From Acidobacteriota bacterium (GTDB lineage Bacteria; Acidobacteriota; Vicinamibacteria; Vicinamibacterales; UBA2999): a stretch of DNA of 64,000 nucleotides. Positions 23,769 to 32,447 of the stretch are shown one piece after another (within the stretch, counting starts at the first letter, position 1; every line of letters starts with the position of its first letter). The DNA is taken from contig VFZN01000005.1 in assembly GCA_016871195.1 (NCBI GenBank), forward strand, positions 62,001 to 126,000, given 5' to 3'. The notes beneath the pieces are model-generated. The model saw only the letters and a program-made list of their open reading frames with translations, was not told where the DNA came from and made no database searches. The position numbers and the translations under genes are program-made.

Positions 23769-24653
23769 ATGAGAGGCATTAACCAGTTTCTCGTACACCT
23801 CGACGTCGAGCGGCGGCTGTCGTCGCACACCGTCGCGGCCTACGCCCACGACCTCGCGATGCTGGGGGAGTGGGCCGCCGGTCGGCAGCGCGACCCGATG
23901 CACCTCGATCGCGCAGAGGTTGACCAGTTCCTCCGCGACATCATGGGCGGAGGGCGGTCGCCGCGGTCCGTGGCACGTCTGGTGTCGTGCCTGCGATCCT
24001 ATTACCGGTTCCTGGTGCGGCGTGGGCATCGTGACGCCAGTCCGATGGACGACGTGCGCCCCCCGCGGGCGATACGGTCCCTGCCGCGGGTGTTATCCAT
24101 GGGGGAGGTCGAGGCGCTGCTCGCGGCACCGGATGTCTCGACCCCTCGCGGACTGCGCGACCGGGCGATGATCGAACTGCTGTACGCGACGGGGCTGCGT
24201 GTCTCTGAACTGGTCGCCGTGCATCCGTCGGACATCAATCTGGCTGAGGGCCTGCTGACCACTCTTGGAAAGGGACGGAAGGAGCGCCTCGTCCCCGTCG
24301 GTGACGAGGCGGCCCGATGGCTCTCGGCCTACGCAGAGCGCGGGCGCCCGGCCCTGCTCGGTCCACGCTCCTCGCCCCGCCTGTTTGTGAACGCGCGCGG
24401 CGGCACCGCCATGACACGCGTGGGATTCTGGAAGGCGCTGAAGACCTACGCACGTCCGCTGGGTTTCGCCGGACGGCTGAGCCCACACGTGCTGCGGCAC
24501 TCATTCGCTACACACCTGCTGGAGCACGGTGCCGACCTCAGGGCCATTCAGATGATGCTGGGGCACGCCGACCTGTCAACCACCCAGATCTATACACACG
24601 TGCAGGATGCGCGCCTGCGCACCCTGTATGATCGTAGTCATCCACGCCCGTGA
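23769..24653 (+). CDS. xerD: Tyrosine recombinase XerD/XerC
   Basis: The 294-residue protein has an N-terminal SAM-like DNA-binding domain (INQFLVHLDVERRLSSHTVA, LVSCLRSYYRFLVRRG) and a full catalytic domain. The active residues are visible: Arg in ATGLRVSELVAV, Lys in LGKGRKERLVPV, His-x-x-Arg in SPHVLRHSFATHLLE, His in MLGHADLSTTQIYTHV, and the nucleophile Tyr in TQIYTHV. Xer recombinases resolve chromosome dimers at dif during division. Length and motifs are those of XerC/XerD; which one cannot be fixed without genome context. It overlaps the PHP-domain gene by GTGA. No integrase-type mobile element surrounds it. Confidence 0.92.
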   Translation: MRGINQFLVHLDVERRLSSHTVAAYAHDLAMLGEWAAGRQRDPMHLDRAEVDQFLRDIMGGGRSPRSVARLVSCLRSYYRFLVRRGHRDASPMDDVRPPRAIRSLPRVLSMGEVEALLAAPDVSTPRGLRDRAMIELLYATGLRVSELVAVHPSDINLAEGLLTTLGKGRKERLVPVGDEAARWLSAYAERGRPALLGPRSSPRLFVNARGGTAMTRVGFWKALKTYARPLGFAGRLSPHVLRHSFATHLLEHGADLRAIQMMLGHADLSTTQIYTHVQDARLRTLYDRSHPRP

Positions 24654-26353
24654 CCCGTCGGCTTCTGTTTCTTGTCTGTGCGGTGAGCCTTGTGGCCGCA
24701 GCTGTCGGCCTCTCCGGGCTCAGACCCGTACCCATCCTGACCGTCAGCTCCCCGTCGTGGCAGCCAGCCCCGCGGCACCTGCGGGCGGCCTACCATGTGC
24801 ACTCGACCCTGTCGGATGGCAGCGGTACGGTCGGGGCCATTGCCCAAGCCGCCGCTGACAGCGGACTGGATGTGGTCATCCTGACCGATCACGGTGATGG
24901 CACCCGTGTGTCCGCGCCGCGCTACCGGAGTGGCGTGCTTTGTATCGAGGCCGTGGAAATCAATACGGCCGACGGCCATGTCGTCGCCCTCGGGATGCGT
25001 CCGTCGCCGTATCCGCTGGCCGGCCCCGCCCGAGCGGTGGTGGAGGACATCCACCGACTCGGCGGCATGGCCATCGCAGCCCATCCCGATTCGCCACGAC
25101 TCAGCCTGAGGTGGCGCGACTGGACAGTGCCGGTCGACGGAATCGAGTGGCTCAACGCCGACAGCGAGTGGCGCGACGAAGGCGCCGTGGCCCTAGGACG
25201 CCTGCTCCTGACCTATCGGCTCGGCCCCCCACAAACGCTCGCGGCCCTGCTTGATCGTCCGGAGCGTACGCTCGCACGATGGGATGCGCTGACGCAGCGC
25301 GCCGGCATCGTCGGTCTGGCCGGGGCCGATGCCCATGCGAGACTTAGTCTCCGTGACCACACGCCTGGTCAGGATCCATGGTGGCAGTTGTCACTGCCGT
25401 CCTATGGGGCCTCGTTTCAGACGTTCTCGACGCGGCTGGTGCCCGATGGCCCGATGACCGGCGAGGCTGAGACAGACGCGCGCCTTGTGCTCTCGGCCAT
25501 CGCCAGAGGGCGCGCCTACACCGTGATAGATGGTTTCGCGGAGGGCGGCACCACGGAGTTTCGGCTGGTGAGCGGAACATGGAATGCCGGCATCGGGGGC
25601 ATCCTGCCCGTGGACGGAACCGTGACAGCGGAGGTTCGAGTGCATGGTCCTCCGGGCACTAGGCTCACGCTGTATCGGGACGGACAGCTATGGCACGAAA
25701 CCGATCGACTGCAGTTTCAGATCGATGTGCCCTCACAGCCGAGTGTCTGGCGACTCGAAGGGCGCCTGCCCGCGTCGCCTGGGGCATCTCCCATGCCGTG
25801 GCTGGTCACCAATCCGGTCTACCTCGACACATATGCCGCGCATCGCCGTGCCGCGGGTGCCTCACCGCTATCCCCGGTGATGCCCATGGGGTTGCCCGTC
25901 GCCTCGGGCGTCACCGAGCACTCGCCGACCAGCCAGAGTGCACTGCAGCCGCGCGTGGTCGTTGCCGGGCGCGAGATGAGCCGGTGGGATTTCACGCTGT
26001 CCCCAGACACCGCCGCCCCCTTTGCGGCTCTCGTCGTTGAGTCGCTTGATCTTACGGGCACCGACCGGCTGCTGCTGCGTGCGCAGTCCGACCAGCCCAT
26101 GCGGCTGTCGGTGCAATTGCGTCACCCGAACGCCTCCGGCGATGGTGAGCGATGGGGCAGCAGCGTCTACATCGATGGCACCGACCGGGAATACGACATT
26201 CCCATGACCAGCTTCCGACCGATCGGCACCGCGACCGCCGTGCCACCACTCGACCGTATCGATCGTGTCCTGCTGGTGGTCGACACGGTCAATCACCGGC
26301 CCACCCATTCCGGACATCTCCTGATCTACCACCTAGCCGCCGGCAAACGGTAG
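24650..26353 (+). CDS. Exported PHP-domain metal-dependent hydrolase with C-terminal beta domains
   Basis: The 567-residue product begins at a GTG overlapping xerD. A signal/anchor segment (LLFLVCAVSLVAAAVGLSGL) precedes a PHP domain: His49-x-His51 in AAYHVHSTLSDGSGT, LTDHGDGTR, EAVEINTADGHVVALG, IAAHPDSPRLS and GADAHARLSL supply the metal ligands. PHP enzymes hydrolyse phosphoesters, and the export signal suggests an extracytoplasmic substrate. After about residue 320 there are beta-sandwich regions (TVTAEVRVHGPPGTRLTLYR; RWDFTLSPDTAAPFAALVV; MRLSVQLRHPN) that may bind carbohydrate. The function is not known more closely. Confidence 0.8.
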   Translation: MTRRLLFLVCAVSLVAAAVGLSGLRPVPILTVSSPSWQPAPRHLRAAYHVHSTLSDGSGTVGAIAQAAADSGLDVVILTDHGDGTRVSAPRYRSGVLCIEAVEINTADGHVVALGMRPSPYPLAGPARAVVEDIHRLGGMAIAAHPDSPRLSLRWRDWTVPVDGIEWLNADSEWRDEGAVALGRLLLTYRLGPPQTLAALLDRPERTLARWDALTQRAGIVGLAGADAHARLSLRDHTPGQDPWWQLSLPSYGASFQTFSTRLVPDGPMTGEAETDARLVLSAIARGRAYTVIDGFAEGGTTEFRLVSGTWNAGIGGILPVDGTVTAEVRVHGPPGTRLTLYRDGQLWHETDRLQFQIDVPSQPSVWRLEGRLPASPGASPMPWLVTNPVYLDTYAAHRRAAGASPLSPVMPMGLPVASGVTEHSPTSQSALQPRVVVAGREMSRWDFTLSPDTAAPFAALVVESLDLTGTDRLLLRAQSDQPMRLSVQLRHPNASGDGERWGSSVYIDGTDREYDIPMTSFRPIGTATAVPPLDRIDRVLLVVDTVNHRPTHSGHLLIYHLAAGKR

Positions 26354-26376
26354 CCGTACAGCGGACAGACCGTGAC

Positions 26377-26625
26377 CTATTTCGGCAGGTTGTAGCGTTC
26401 GGCTGTCTCCCAGATCATCAGCGCAATGCCCGCGGCGAGTAGCCCACCGCCGAGGCCCAGCACGCCCAGGGACAGCCGCATGCCGTCTGGCGTCGGCGTC
26501 CCGCGCTGGATGGTAGACACGAGCAGGGCAAAGCCAATCACAATCACGATCAGTGCGCTGACCAGCGACGTGGCCGCAATCACCGTGCGGATGGTGTTGC
26601 GGGTGCCGGGGACCTCGTCGACCAT
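26377..26625 (-). CDS. Small two-helix membrane protein
   Basis: An 82-residue protein with two hydrophobic segments (VIAATSLVSALIVIVIGFAL and LSLGVLGLGGGLLAAGIALM) joined by a short polar loop and ending WETAERYNLPK. No family recognised. Its ATG lies one base after the lptFG stop codon (TGACATG), so it is probably translated from the same mRNA and may act with the LptFG permease. Confidence 0.6.
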   Translation of the reverse strand: MVDEVPGTRNTIRTVIAATSLVSALIVIVIGFALLVSTIQRGTPTPDGMRLSLGVLGLGGGLLAAGIALMIWETAERYNLPK

Positions 26626-26626
26626 G

Positions 26627-28984
26627 TCAGGTACGCACCGTCAGCAGCATCGCGAGGCCCGCCGCCCCGAACAGCAGATTCGGCGCCCAGGCCGCCAGCA
26701 GCGGACTCATCACTCCGCTGGCTCCGAGCGCGGCACAGACCGAAATCGTGGTCCAGTACACCAGTGCCAGCGCGATGCCGATGCCGATGCCGTACATCGC
26801 GCCCCGGCGTCCGGTTGTGACAGCGAACGGAATGGCGATGCAGGTCATCACCAGCGTGACGAAGGGGAAGGCGGTCTTCCGGTGCAGTTCGACCTCGTGC
26901 TCACGCACGTCATACCCGCTTTGCCGGAGGTCGTTGATGTAGGCTTCCAGTTGCCCGTGGTTCATGCGCCGGGGTTCGGGAATCTCGGTCATGAAGTACT
27001 CGGCCGGTTCCATCGTGCTTGTCCGCTCGGCAAACGCCTCGAACAGCTCGCGGTCTGTGGCAAACATGCGCCGCCAACCGTCCGACAGCGTCCAGCCAGC
27101 CGTCGCCGCCTCGCCACCTGTCGCGTTGAACGTGGCGCGCGCCGCATACAACCGTGACGAGAGCTGGCGTGATTCGGTATCGAAGTCGAATCGAGACACG
27201 CCGTTCAGTTCGAGCGTGCTCGGATTGAAGAACTGATAGTGATAGATCTCGCCGGTGCGACCGACCACCCACTTGCGGTTGAGTACATCGAAGGTCTGCG
27301 CCGAGCCCCCGCGAATGAGGTGCCGCAGTTCGTCGGCCCGACGATTGGCTATGGCCAGCAGGTGTTCCTCCATAAGGAACAGCACCGCACTGGCGAGGGC
27401 AGCACACGCAACCAGCGGCAGGACGGTGCGATAGAGGCTGATCCCGCACGCTCGCATCACGATGAGTTCGCTGTTTTTGGTCAGGATGCCAATCGTGACT
27501 AGAGCCGAGATCAGCACCGCAAGCGCAATGATGTAGGCAAGAAACTGGGGCGTCGACCACCAGAGAAACTCGCTCAACTGCGCCAGCGTTGTTTGTCCCT
27601 TGAACCACTTGTCAGACAGGTCGATGAACGTGGAAATGTAGAACAGCCCGAGCATGGCCACCATCGTCATGACCAGCACGTGGAGGTAGCGGCGGACCAA
27701 ATAGCTGTCGAGAATCGTCGGCCTGAGCCAGTGAAGAAGGGCGCCGTGTCGCTCAGCCGCCTGTGGCGAAGCGACGGACGTCGGCACACTCCGCTGGACG
27801 CGGCCCCCGGCGTCGGCGGTCATCTGTGCGCCGGGATGGACTCGTGCGCGCATCCACGAGAAGCGCGGCAGTTGCAGCGGACGCTCGATCCCTCGCGTCC
27901 GTGACACCAGCAGCCAGATGCCCGCAATTCCGAGGGCGAGATTGGGAAGCCACATCGACAGCCAGGCGGGCAACAGTTTGCCCTTGGTCATGGCCTGGGC
28001 GGTGAACATGATCACGTAGTAGATGAAAATGACGCCGATGCCCAGCACGAAGCTGGCTAGTTTGCCGTCCTTGCGGTTCGACACGCCGAGCGCCAGTCCG
28101 AGCAGCGCAAAGACGAAACAGGCTACCGGAATAGAGAACTTCTTTTGAATCTCCATGATCGGATTGTGCGGGGACTGCCCGGCGGCCTCGAGTTCACGGA
28201 TGCGGGCCTGCAATTCCGGAATCGACATCTCGCGCTCGCCGCGTGCCGGCCCGGTACGGGGAAAGACACTTTCAGGATCGAGCGACACCAGCATCCGCTC
28301 AAACCGGAGTATTTCATACTGCTCGGGGTGGTTGGTCGTCGTGGTGTGTCGTGCCCCGTCTTCAAGCACCATCTGGATGGTGCGCGCCTCGCGGTCGACG
28401 ACCATGCGTCCCGAGCGGGCCAGGAACAGGACAGGCTGCGCCGGGTCCTTGGTGTCGGCAGCCAGCACCTGTTGCCAGCCGCCGGTCAGGGGAATGTCGC
28501 GGACGTAGAGCACCAGCCCCGGGAAGTCTTCGAAAAAGACACGGGGGCGTACCTCGCCCTCTGCCCGGTCAGCCACAATCTGCAACGTCATTTCCCGGAA
28601 GGCCTGATTGGCATCGGGCATGGCGCGCAGCATAACCCACGAGCACCCAGCCCAGGCAGCCAGTGCCAGAAGGGCCACGGGGCGCAGCAGCCGGTAGGGA
28701 CTGATGCCGCAGGCGAGTAGCACGACGATTTCGCGGTCGGAGGACAGGCGACCGAACGCCACCAGGAGCCCTATCAGCAGCGCCATCGGAATCGTCAGCG
28801 CCAGGGCCGAGGGCAGGAGCGTGGTCATCAATCGCAGCAGGACGGGCCAGGGCACGCCCTTGGCGATCATCTGCTCGGCCAGTTCGATGATGAACGGGAT
28901 AATGAGGATGAAGGTGAAGACCAGAATCGCAATGCCAAACGGAGGCAGCACCTCTCGGATGATGTAGCGGTCCAGCGTCTTCAT
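26627..28984 (-). CDS. lptFG: Fused LptF-LptG lipopolysaccharide export permease
   Basis: The 785-residue protein contains two complete LptF/LptG (YjgP/YjgQ) permease halves. The first (1-375) opens MKTLDRYIIREVLPPFGIAI and carries a six-helix layout with a periplasmic beta-jellyroll between helices 3 and 4 (DREIVVLLACGISPYRLLRP before it, SIPVACFVFALLGLALGVSN after it). A soluble linker of about 55 residues leads to the second half (430-785): ILDSYLVRRYLHVLVMTMVA, NSELIVMRACGISLYRTVLP, and AFPFVTLVMTCIAIPFAVTT. In E. coli LptF and LptG are separate proteins forming a heterodimer with LptB2. Here both are on one chain. LptB and LptC/A are encoded at 47829-50665. Confidence 0.92.
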   Translation of the reverse strand: MKTLDRYIIREVLPPFGIAILVFTFILIIPFIIELAEQMIAKGVPWPVLLRLMTTLLPSALALTIPMALLIGLLVAFGRLSSDREIVVLLACGISPYRLLRPVALLALAAWAGCSWVMLRAMPDANQAFREMTLQIVADRAEGEVRPRVFFEDFPGLVLYVRDIPLTGGWQQVLAADTKDPAQPVLFLARSGRMVVDREARTIQMVLEDGARHTTTTNHPEQYEILRFERMLVSLDPESVFPRTGPARGEREMSIPELQARIRELEAAGQSPHNPIMEIQKKFSIPVACFVFALLGLALGVSNRKDGKLASFVLGIGVIFIYYVIMFTAQAMTKGKLLPAWLSMWLPNLALGIAGIWLLVSRTRGIERPLQLPRFSWMRARVHPGAQMTADAGGRVQRSVPTSVASPQAAERHGALLHWLRPTILDSYLVRRYLHVLVMTMVAMLGLFYISTFIDLSDKWFKGQTTLAQLSEFLWWSTPQFLAYIIALAVLISALVTIGILTKNSELIVMRACGISLYRTVLPLVACAALASAVLFLMEEHLLAIANRRADELRHLIRGGSAQTFDVLNRKWVVGRTGEIYHYQFFNPSTLELNGVSRFDFDTESRQLSSRLYAARATFNATGGEAATAGWTLSDGWRRMFATDRELFEAFAERTSTMEPAEYFMTEIPEPRRMNHGQLEAYINDLRQSGYDVREHEVELHRKTAFPFVTLVMTCIAIPFAVTTGRRGAMYGIGIGIALALVYWTTISVCAALGASGVMSPLLAAWAPNLLFGAAGLAMLLTVRT

Positions 28985-28998
28985 GTGATGACCTAATT

Positions 28999-30651
28999 AT
29001 GATCCGTCTCGCCCTGTTGTGGCACATGCACCAGCCCGATTATCGCGACCCGGCGTCCGGGCAGAGTGTGCTGCCGTGGGTGCGCATGCACGCGCTGAAG
29101 GACTATCGCGGCATGGTCGACGTGCTGCGCGAGTATCCCGGGGTCCGGGCGACCATCAATGTGGTGCCGTCTCTGACCTGCCAGCTGCTGGACTATGCCG
29201 AGGGGCGCACTGACGACCACCTGCGCCGGGTGCGTGACACGCCGACCGCTGAACTGCACGCCGACGAGCGCGCGTTCCTGCTGACCCACGGCTTTCACGC
29301 ACCGCATCACCGGATGATTGCGCCACACCCCCGCTACGCCGAACTCTCTGCACGCCGGGGGGAGGGGGAGTCGTGGTCGCTTGACGACGTGCGCGACCTG
29401 CAGGTGTGGCACACCCTCGCCTGGATGGACCCCGACTGGCTGCTTCGTGACTCCCGGCTCGCGGCCCTGCGAGCGAAGGGCCGGCAGTTCTCTGAGGACG
29501 ACAAGGCCACGCTGGCCGCCGTCGAACGGGAGCTGCTGCAGTCGACGATTCCGGCCCTGGCCGACGCTGCCGCGGCAGGGCAGGTTGAACTGTCGACTTC
29601 GCCGTTCTATCACCCGATTCTGCCGTTGCTCTGCGATACGGATACCCACCTCGCCGTGCATCCCGAGTCACCGCGACCTGAGCCCCCGTTTCGTTGGCCG
29701 CGCGACGCGCGCGTCCAGCTGTCGCGCGCGAGCGGAGCCCACGCGTCGGTGTTCGGACGCCGGCCGTCTGGCTTGTGGCCGTCCGAGGGCGGCGTGTCTG
29801 ACGAGGTGGTGCAGATGGCGACGACGGAAGGATTCACGTGGCTCGCCTCCGATGAACACGTGCTGGCGCGATCCCTTGGGGAGCCAATGAGCCGCGACCA
29901 TGACGGTCGGCCCGAACGCGCGGCGCAGTTGTACCGGCCGTGGCACCTGTCGTCCGTCGGCGAGGAGGGCCCGCGACTGGTGTTCCGCGACCAGATGCTC
30001 TCCGACCGTATCGGGTTTATCTATCAATCCTGGGACGCCGAGCACGCCGCCGATGACCTCGTGTGGCGCATCCGTGACTCGGGTGCACGCTATGTCGCCC
30101 AGGGCGGTCAGGGCGACCCTCTCATCGCAATCGTCCTCGACGGAGAGAACGCGTGGGAGCACTATCCCGACGGAGGCCGTCCTTTTCTCCGCGCGTTTTA
30201 TGGGCGGCTGCAGGATGCGGGTGACATTGCGGCGGTGACGATGCGGGAGGCGGTGGCCAGCGATGGCCCGGTGCATCAGGTATCGCACCTGGTGCCGGGG
30301 TCGTGGATTCACGCAGACTTTTCGGTCTGGGCTGGTCATGAGGAAGACTGCCGCGCGTGGTCGGCGCTGGCGCGGGCCCGGTGGTGCTGGGAACGACGTT
30401 CGGCCCTGGTATCGTCGGCAGCGTCTGACCGGGCCTATGAGTCACTGTTGGCGGCGGAGGGCTCGGACTGGTTCTGGTGGTATGGCGATGATCATTCCTC
30501 GTCGCTCGATGGGGTGTTCGACGGGCTGTTCCGGACGCATCTGCGACGGGTGTATGAGGCACTCGAGTGGCCAGTGCCGGATGAGTTGCGGCGTCCGTTG
30601 GGGGGTGCTCGTTGCGTCGACGGGGATGGTGTGATGTCGCGCGGCTGGTAG
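28999..30651 (+). CDS. Glycoside hydrolase family 57 protein (alpha-amylase/4-alpha-glucanotransferase type)
   Basis: The 550-residue enzyme shows GH57 landmarks: RLALLWHMHQPDYRDP at the N-terminus (family motif HQPxY), GFHAPHH, STSPFYHPILPLL, GLWPSEGGVSDEVV with the catalytic Glu nucleophile, and IVLDGENAWEHYPDGG with the catalytic Asp. GH57 enzymes act on alpha-glucans such as glycogen or maltodextrin, by hydrolysis or transglycosylation. No signal peptide is seen, so it acts in the cytoplasm. It is divergent from lptFG with 14 bp between the two starts. Specificity cannot be assigned. Confidence 0.9.
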   Translation: MIRLALLWHMHQPDYRDPASGQSVLPWVRMHALKDYRGMVDVLREYPGVRATINVVPSLTCQLLDYAEGRTDDHLRRVRDTPTAELHADERAFLLTHGFHAPHHRMIAPHPRYAELSARRGEGESWSLDDVRDLQVWHTLAWMDPDWLLRDSRLAALRAKGRQFSEDDKATLAAVERELLQSTIPALADAAAAGQVELSTSPFYHPILPLLCDTDTHLAVHPESPRPEPPFRWPRDARVQLSRASGAHASVFGRRPSGLWPSEGGVSDEVVQMATTEGFTWLASDEHVLARSLGEPMSRDHDGRPERAAQLYRPWHLSSVGEEGPRLVFRDQMLSDRIGFIYQSWDAEHAADDLVWRIRDSGARYVAQGGQGDPLIAIVLDGENAWEHYPDGGRPFLRAFYGRLQDAGDIAAVTMREAVASDGPVHQVSHLVPGSWIHADFSVWAGHEEDCRAWSALARARWCWERRSALVSSAASDRAYESLLAAEGSDWFWWYGDDHSSSLDGVFDGLFRTHLRRVYEALEWPVPDELRRPLGGARCVDGDGVMSRGW

Positions 30652-30799
30652 GTCGTTGATCTAGGCCTGATTAGGTCAGTTCCAGTAAAGGGGAACCGCG
30701 AACCATGCACACAGGATATTTACTGAACTTATTCTTCGAGTCCGATAATAATTATTATGTTAACTTAAGGAACCAAACGTCCCTAGGCAACGGTCCGGC
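30652..30799. other. AT-rich intergenic island with stacked palindromes
   Basis: This gap between the convergent GH57 and parB genes contains a stretch at 30721-30780 with only 18 G/C in 60 bases, far below its surroundings. It includes a perfect 14-base palindrome, ATAATAATTATTAT (30745-30758), followed by the overlapping palindromes GTTAAC (30759-30764) and CTTAAG (30764-30769). No open reading frame, tRNA or canonical parS (TGTTTCACGTGAAACA) is present. Confidence 0.6.
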
Positions 30800-30804
30800 C
30801 TAGG
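30782..30804. repeat. Inverted repeat overlapping the parB stop codon
   Basis: CCTAGGC (30782-30788) and GCCTAGG (30798-30804) form perfect seven-base arms around a nine-base loop. The right arm contains the parB stop codon (TAG on the minus strand, 30802-30800). It could be a transcription terminator, but no T-tract follows on either strand. Confidence 0.4.
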
Positions 30805-31645
30805 TCCCAAGTCCCTCATCACTGCCGCCGCCCCTCCGCAAATCGCTCAAGATCGCCTCCAGCGCCGCAATTACCTCGTCGCGCGACGCCTCCTTCTTCC
30901 GGAAACTCAACTTCAGGTCGAAAGCCTTGCTACTTGGTTTGAATGCGAAAACATACGGCTTCGGCCGCCCAGTCCGTGGCGGCGCCACTTCCTTGCGCAC
31001 CTGTGCGCGAGTGGAATCACCCGTGCGAACCAGGCGCTCCACCAGTGCCAACATCTTCTGGGCGTCGCCCTGCCGCACGATCTGCAAGAGCACAGACCTG
31101 CTGTGGATACCGGCCAGACGACACACCTTGCGGACCTCTGTCGGCATGCTGCTTAGGGTCAATAATTCCGTGACCGTGGTGCGCGATTTGCCCAGTCGCT
31201 TGGCCAGGTCTTCATGGGTATACCCACATCGCTGCGACAGCGCCGTCAGGGCCTCGGATTCTTCAAAGGCCGTCAGATCCTTCCGCTGGATGTTTTCCAC
31301 CAACGCCAACTCAAGCATCTCGGCATCGTCGACGTCTCGAACGACCACGGGAAGCTCGGCGAGGCCTGCCTGCGATGCCGCCTGATAGCGGCGCTCGCCG
31401 GCTATGATCTGATACCGGGTACCACGCTGTCTCACAATCAGGGGTTCGATGATCCCCTTCTCGACCACTGAGGCAATCAGTTCCGTCAGGTCTCCCATCG
31501 CCTGCCGGGGCTGGTCCGGATTTGGGTCGATACTGTCAATCGGCACGATTCGACCTACAGGCACCCCTGACGGGGCCGCCAGTGTTTCGACGTAATGCGC
31601 GTCATGGCGCATGCGCAATGTTGCAGGCAGTCCTCGCTTAGACAC
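30800..31645 (-). CDS. parB: Chromosome partitioning protein ParB
   Basis: The 281-residue protein starts at a GTG (31645) that overlaps the end of parA; a longer in-frame reading upstream would cover parA and is not family-like. It has the ParB/Srx CTPase domain (PIDSIDPNPDQPRQAMGDLT, GIIEPLIVRQ, YQIIAGERRYQAASQAG), the helix-turn-helix region (LVENIQRKDLTAFEESEALT, GYTHEDLAKRLGKSRTTVTE) and a C-terminal segment (KLSFRKKEASRDEVIAALEA) for dimerisation. ParB loads at parS and spreads as a CTP-dependent clamp. No parS is visible in the window. Confidence 0.94.
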   Translation of the reverse strand: MSKRGLPATLRMRHDAHYVETLAAPSGVPVGRIVPIDSIDPNPDQPRQAMGDLTELIASVVEKGIIEPLIVRQRGTRYQIIAGERRYQAASQAGLAELPVVVRDVDDAEMLELALVENIQRKDLTAFEESEALTALSQRCGYTHEDLAKRLGKSRTTVTELLTLSSMPTEVRKVCRLAGIHSRSVLLQIVRQGDAQKMLALVERLVRTGDSTRAQVRKEVAPPRTGRPKPYVFAFKPSSKAFDLKLSFRKKEASRDEVIAALEAILSDLRRGGGSDEGLGT

Positions 31646-32393
31646 GGTCCAGCACCTCCTCGCACAGACGGTAGTAATCGGCCGCTCCCGAGGAATCTGG
31701 AGCAAAGCTGAAAATTGACTCCCGGTAGGCCGGGCTCTCCTCAAGTCTGACGCTCTTACTGATCACGGTCTTGAACACCTGGTCCCCGAAGACGCTGCGA
31801 ATACGGTCCTGAATGTCTCTACCGAGGGCCGTCCGCCGGTCGTGCATGGTGATGACGACACCGAGCATCGTGAGTCCTGGATTGGGCCGCTGGCGAACCT
31901 TTTGAAAGGTCTCGAGTAGGTCGTCGGTGCCCTCGAGAGCAAAGTACGACGACTGGATAGGCACGATCAGATGGGTCGCTGCCACAAGCGCGTTGATGGT
32001 CAACAGACCGAGCGCTGGTGGGCAGTCAATGACGATGTGATCGTAGATGTCGCGGGCGGATGCCAGACGATCCTTCAGCTTGAAAGGGGCGTCGATGTCT
32101 CCAGCCATCCGCGACTCGAGCTTGGCCAGCGCAATACGTGCCGGCGCTAGTGAGAGGTTGGGCACATTGGTGTTGACCACGATGTCCTGCAGCGACACGG
32201 CGGGATCGGTCAGCAGGTCATACATGTGACGCTCGCACGTGCGAGGGTCGACAAACGACATGCTGCTGTTGCCTTGCGGGTCGAGATCAATCAGGAGCGT
32301 CGACTTGCCGCGCATGGCCAGAGCCGCGGCAAGGTTGATGGTGGTCGTCGTTTTTCCGACGCCCCCCTTCTGATTGGCAATGGCAAGAATCAT
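31638..32393 (-). CDS. parA: Chromosome partitioning ATPase ParA (Soj)
   Basis: A 251-residue ParA/MinD-type ATPase. The start MILAIANQKGGVGKTTTTIN carries the deviant Walker A motif (KGGVGKTT, Lys9 to Thr16). Other motifs are LLIDLDPQGNSSMSF, HIVIDCPPALGLLTINAL and LIVPIQSSYFALEGTDDL. ATG 32393 is chosen because a strong promoter covers the upstream ATG 32420 and TTG 32447, so those cannot be start codons of its transcript. ParA binds DNA non-specifically with ATP and is released by ParB, moving origins apart. It overlaps parB by eight bases. Confidence 0.94.
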   Translation of the reverse strand: MILAIANQKGGVGKTTTTINLAAALAMRGKSTLLIDLDPQGNSSMSFVDPRTCERHMYDLLTDPAVSLQDIVVNTNVPNLSLAPARIALAKLESRMAGDIDAPFKLKDRLASARDIYDHIVIDCPPALGLLTINALVAATHLIVPIQSSYFALEGTDDLLETFQKVRQRPNPGLTMLGVVITMHDRRTALGRDIQDRIRSVFGDQVFKTVISKSVRLEESPAYRESIFSFAPDSSGAADYYRLCEEVLDRV

Positions 32394-32418
32394 CGGGCAA
32401 TCACGGGCAGTCTGCAGC

Positions 32419-32447
32419 ATTGTAGGCAGGCCCTGCTGAGGCGTCAA
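32419..32447 (-). promoter_or_regulatory. Sigma-70 promoter of parAB
   Basis: On the minus strand TTGACG (32447-32442), a 17-base spacer and TACAAT (32424-32419) form one of the best promoter matches in the window (five of six in each box). Transcription should start near 32412, leaving a leader of about 19 bases before the parA ATG at 32393. The remaining gap up to 32545 holds the palindrome at 32528-32541 and nothing else recognisable. Confidence 0.65.

Noticed and set aside
30652-30799. parS site or replication origin in the AT-rich gap
   Set aside because: No match to TGTTTCACGTGAAACA and no cluster of DnaA boxes such as TTATCCACA; dnaA, dnaN and gidA are not nearby.
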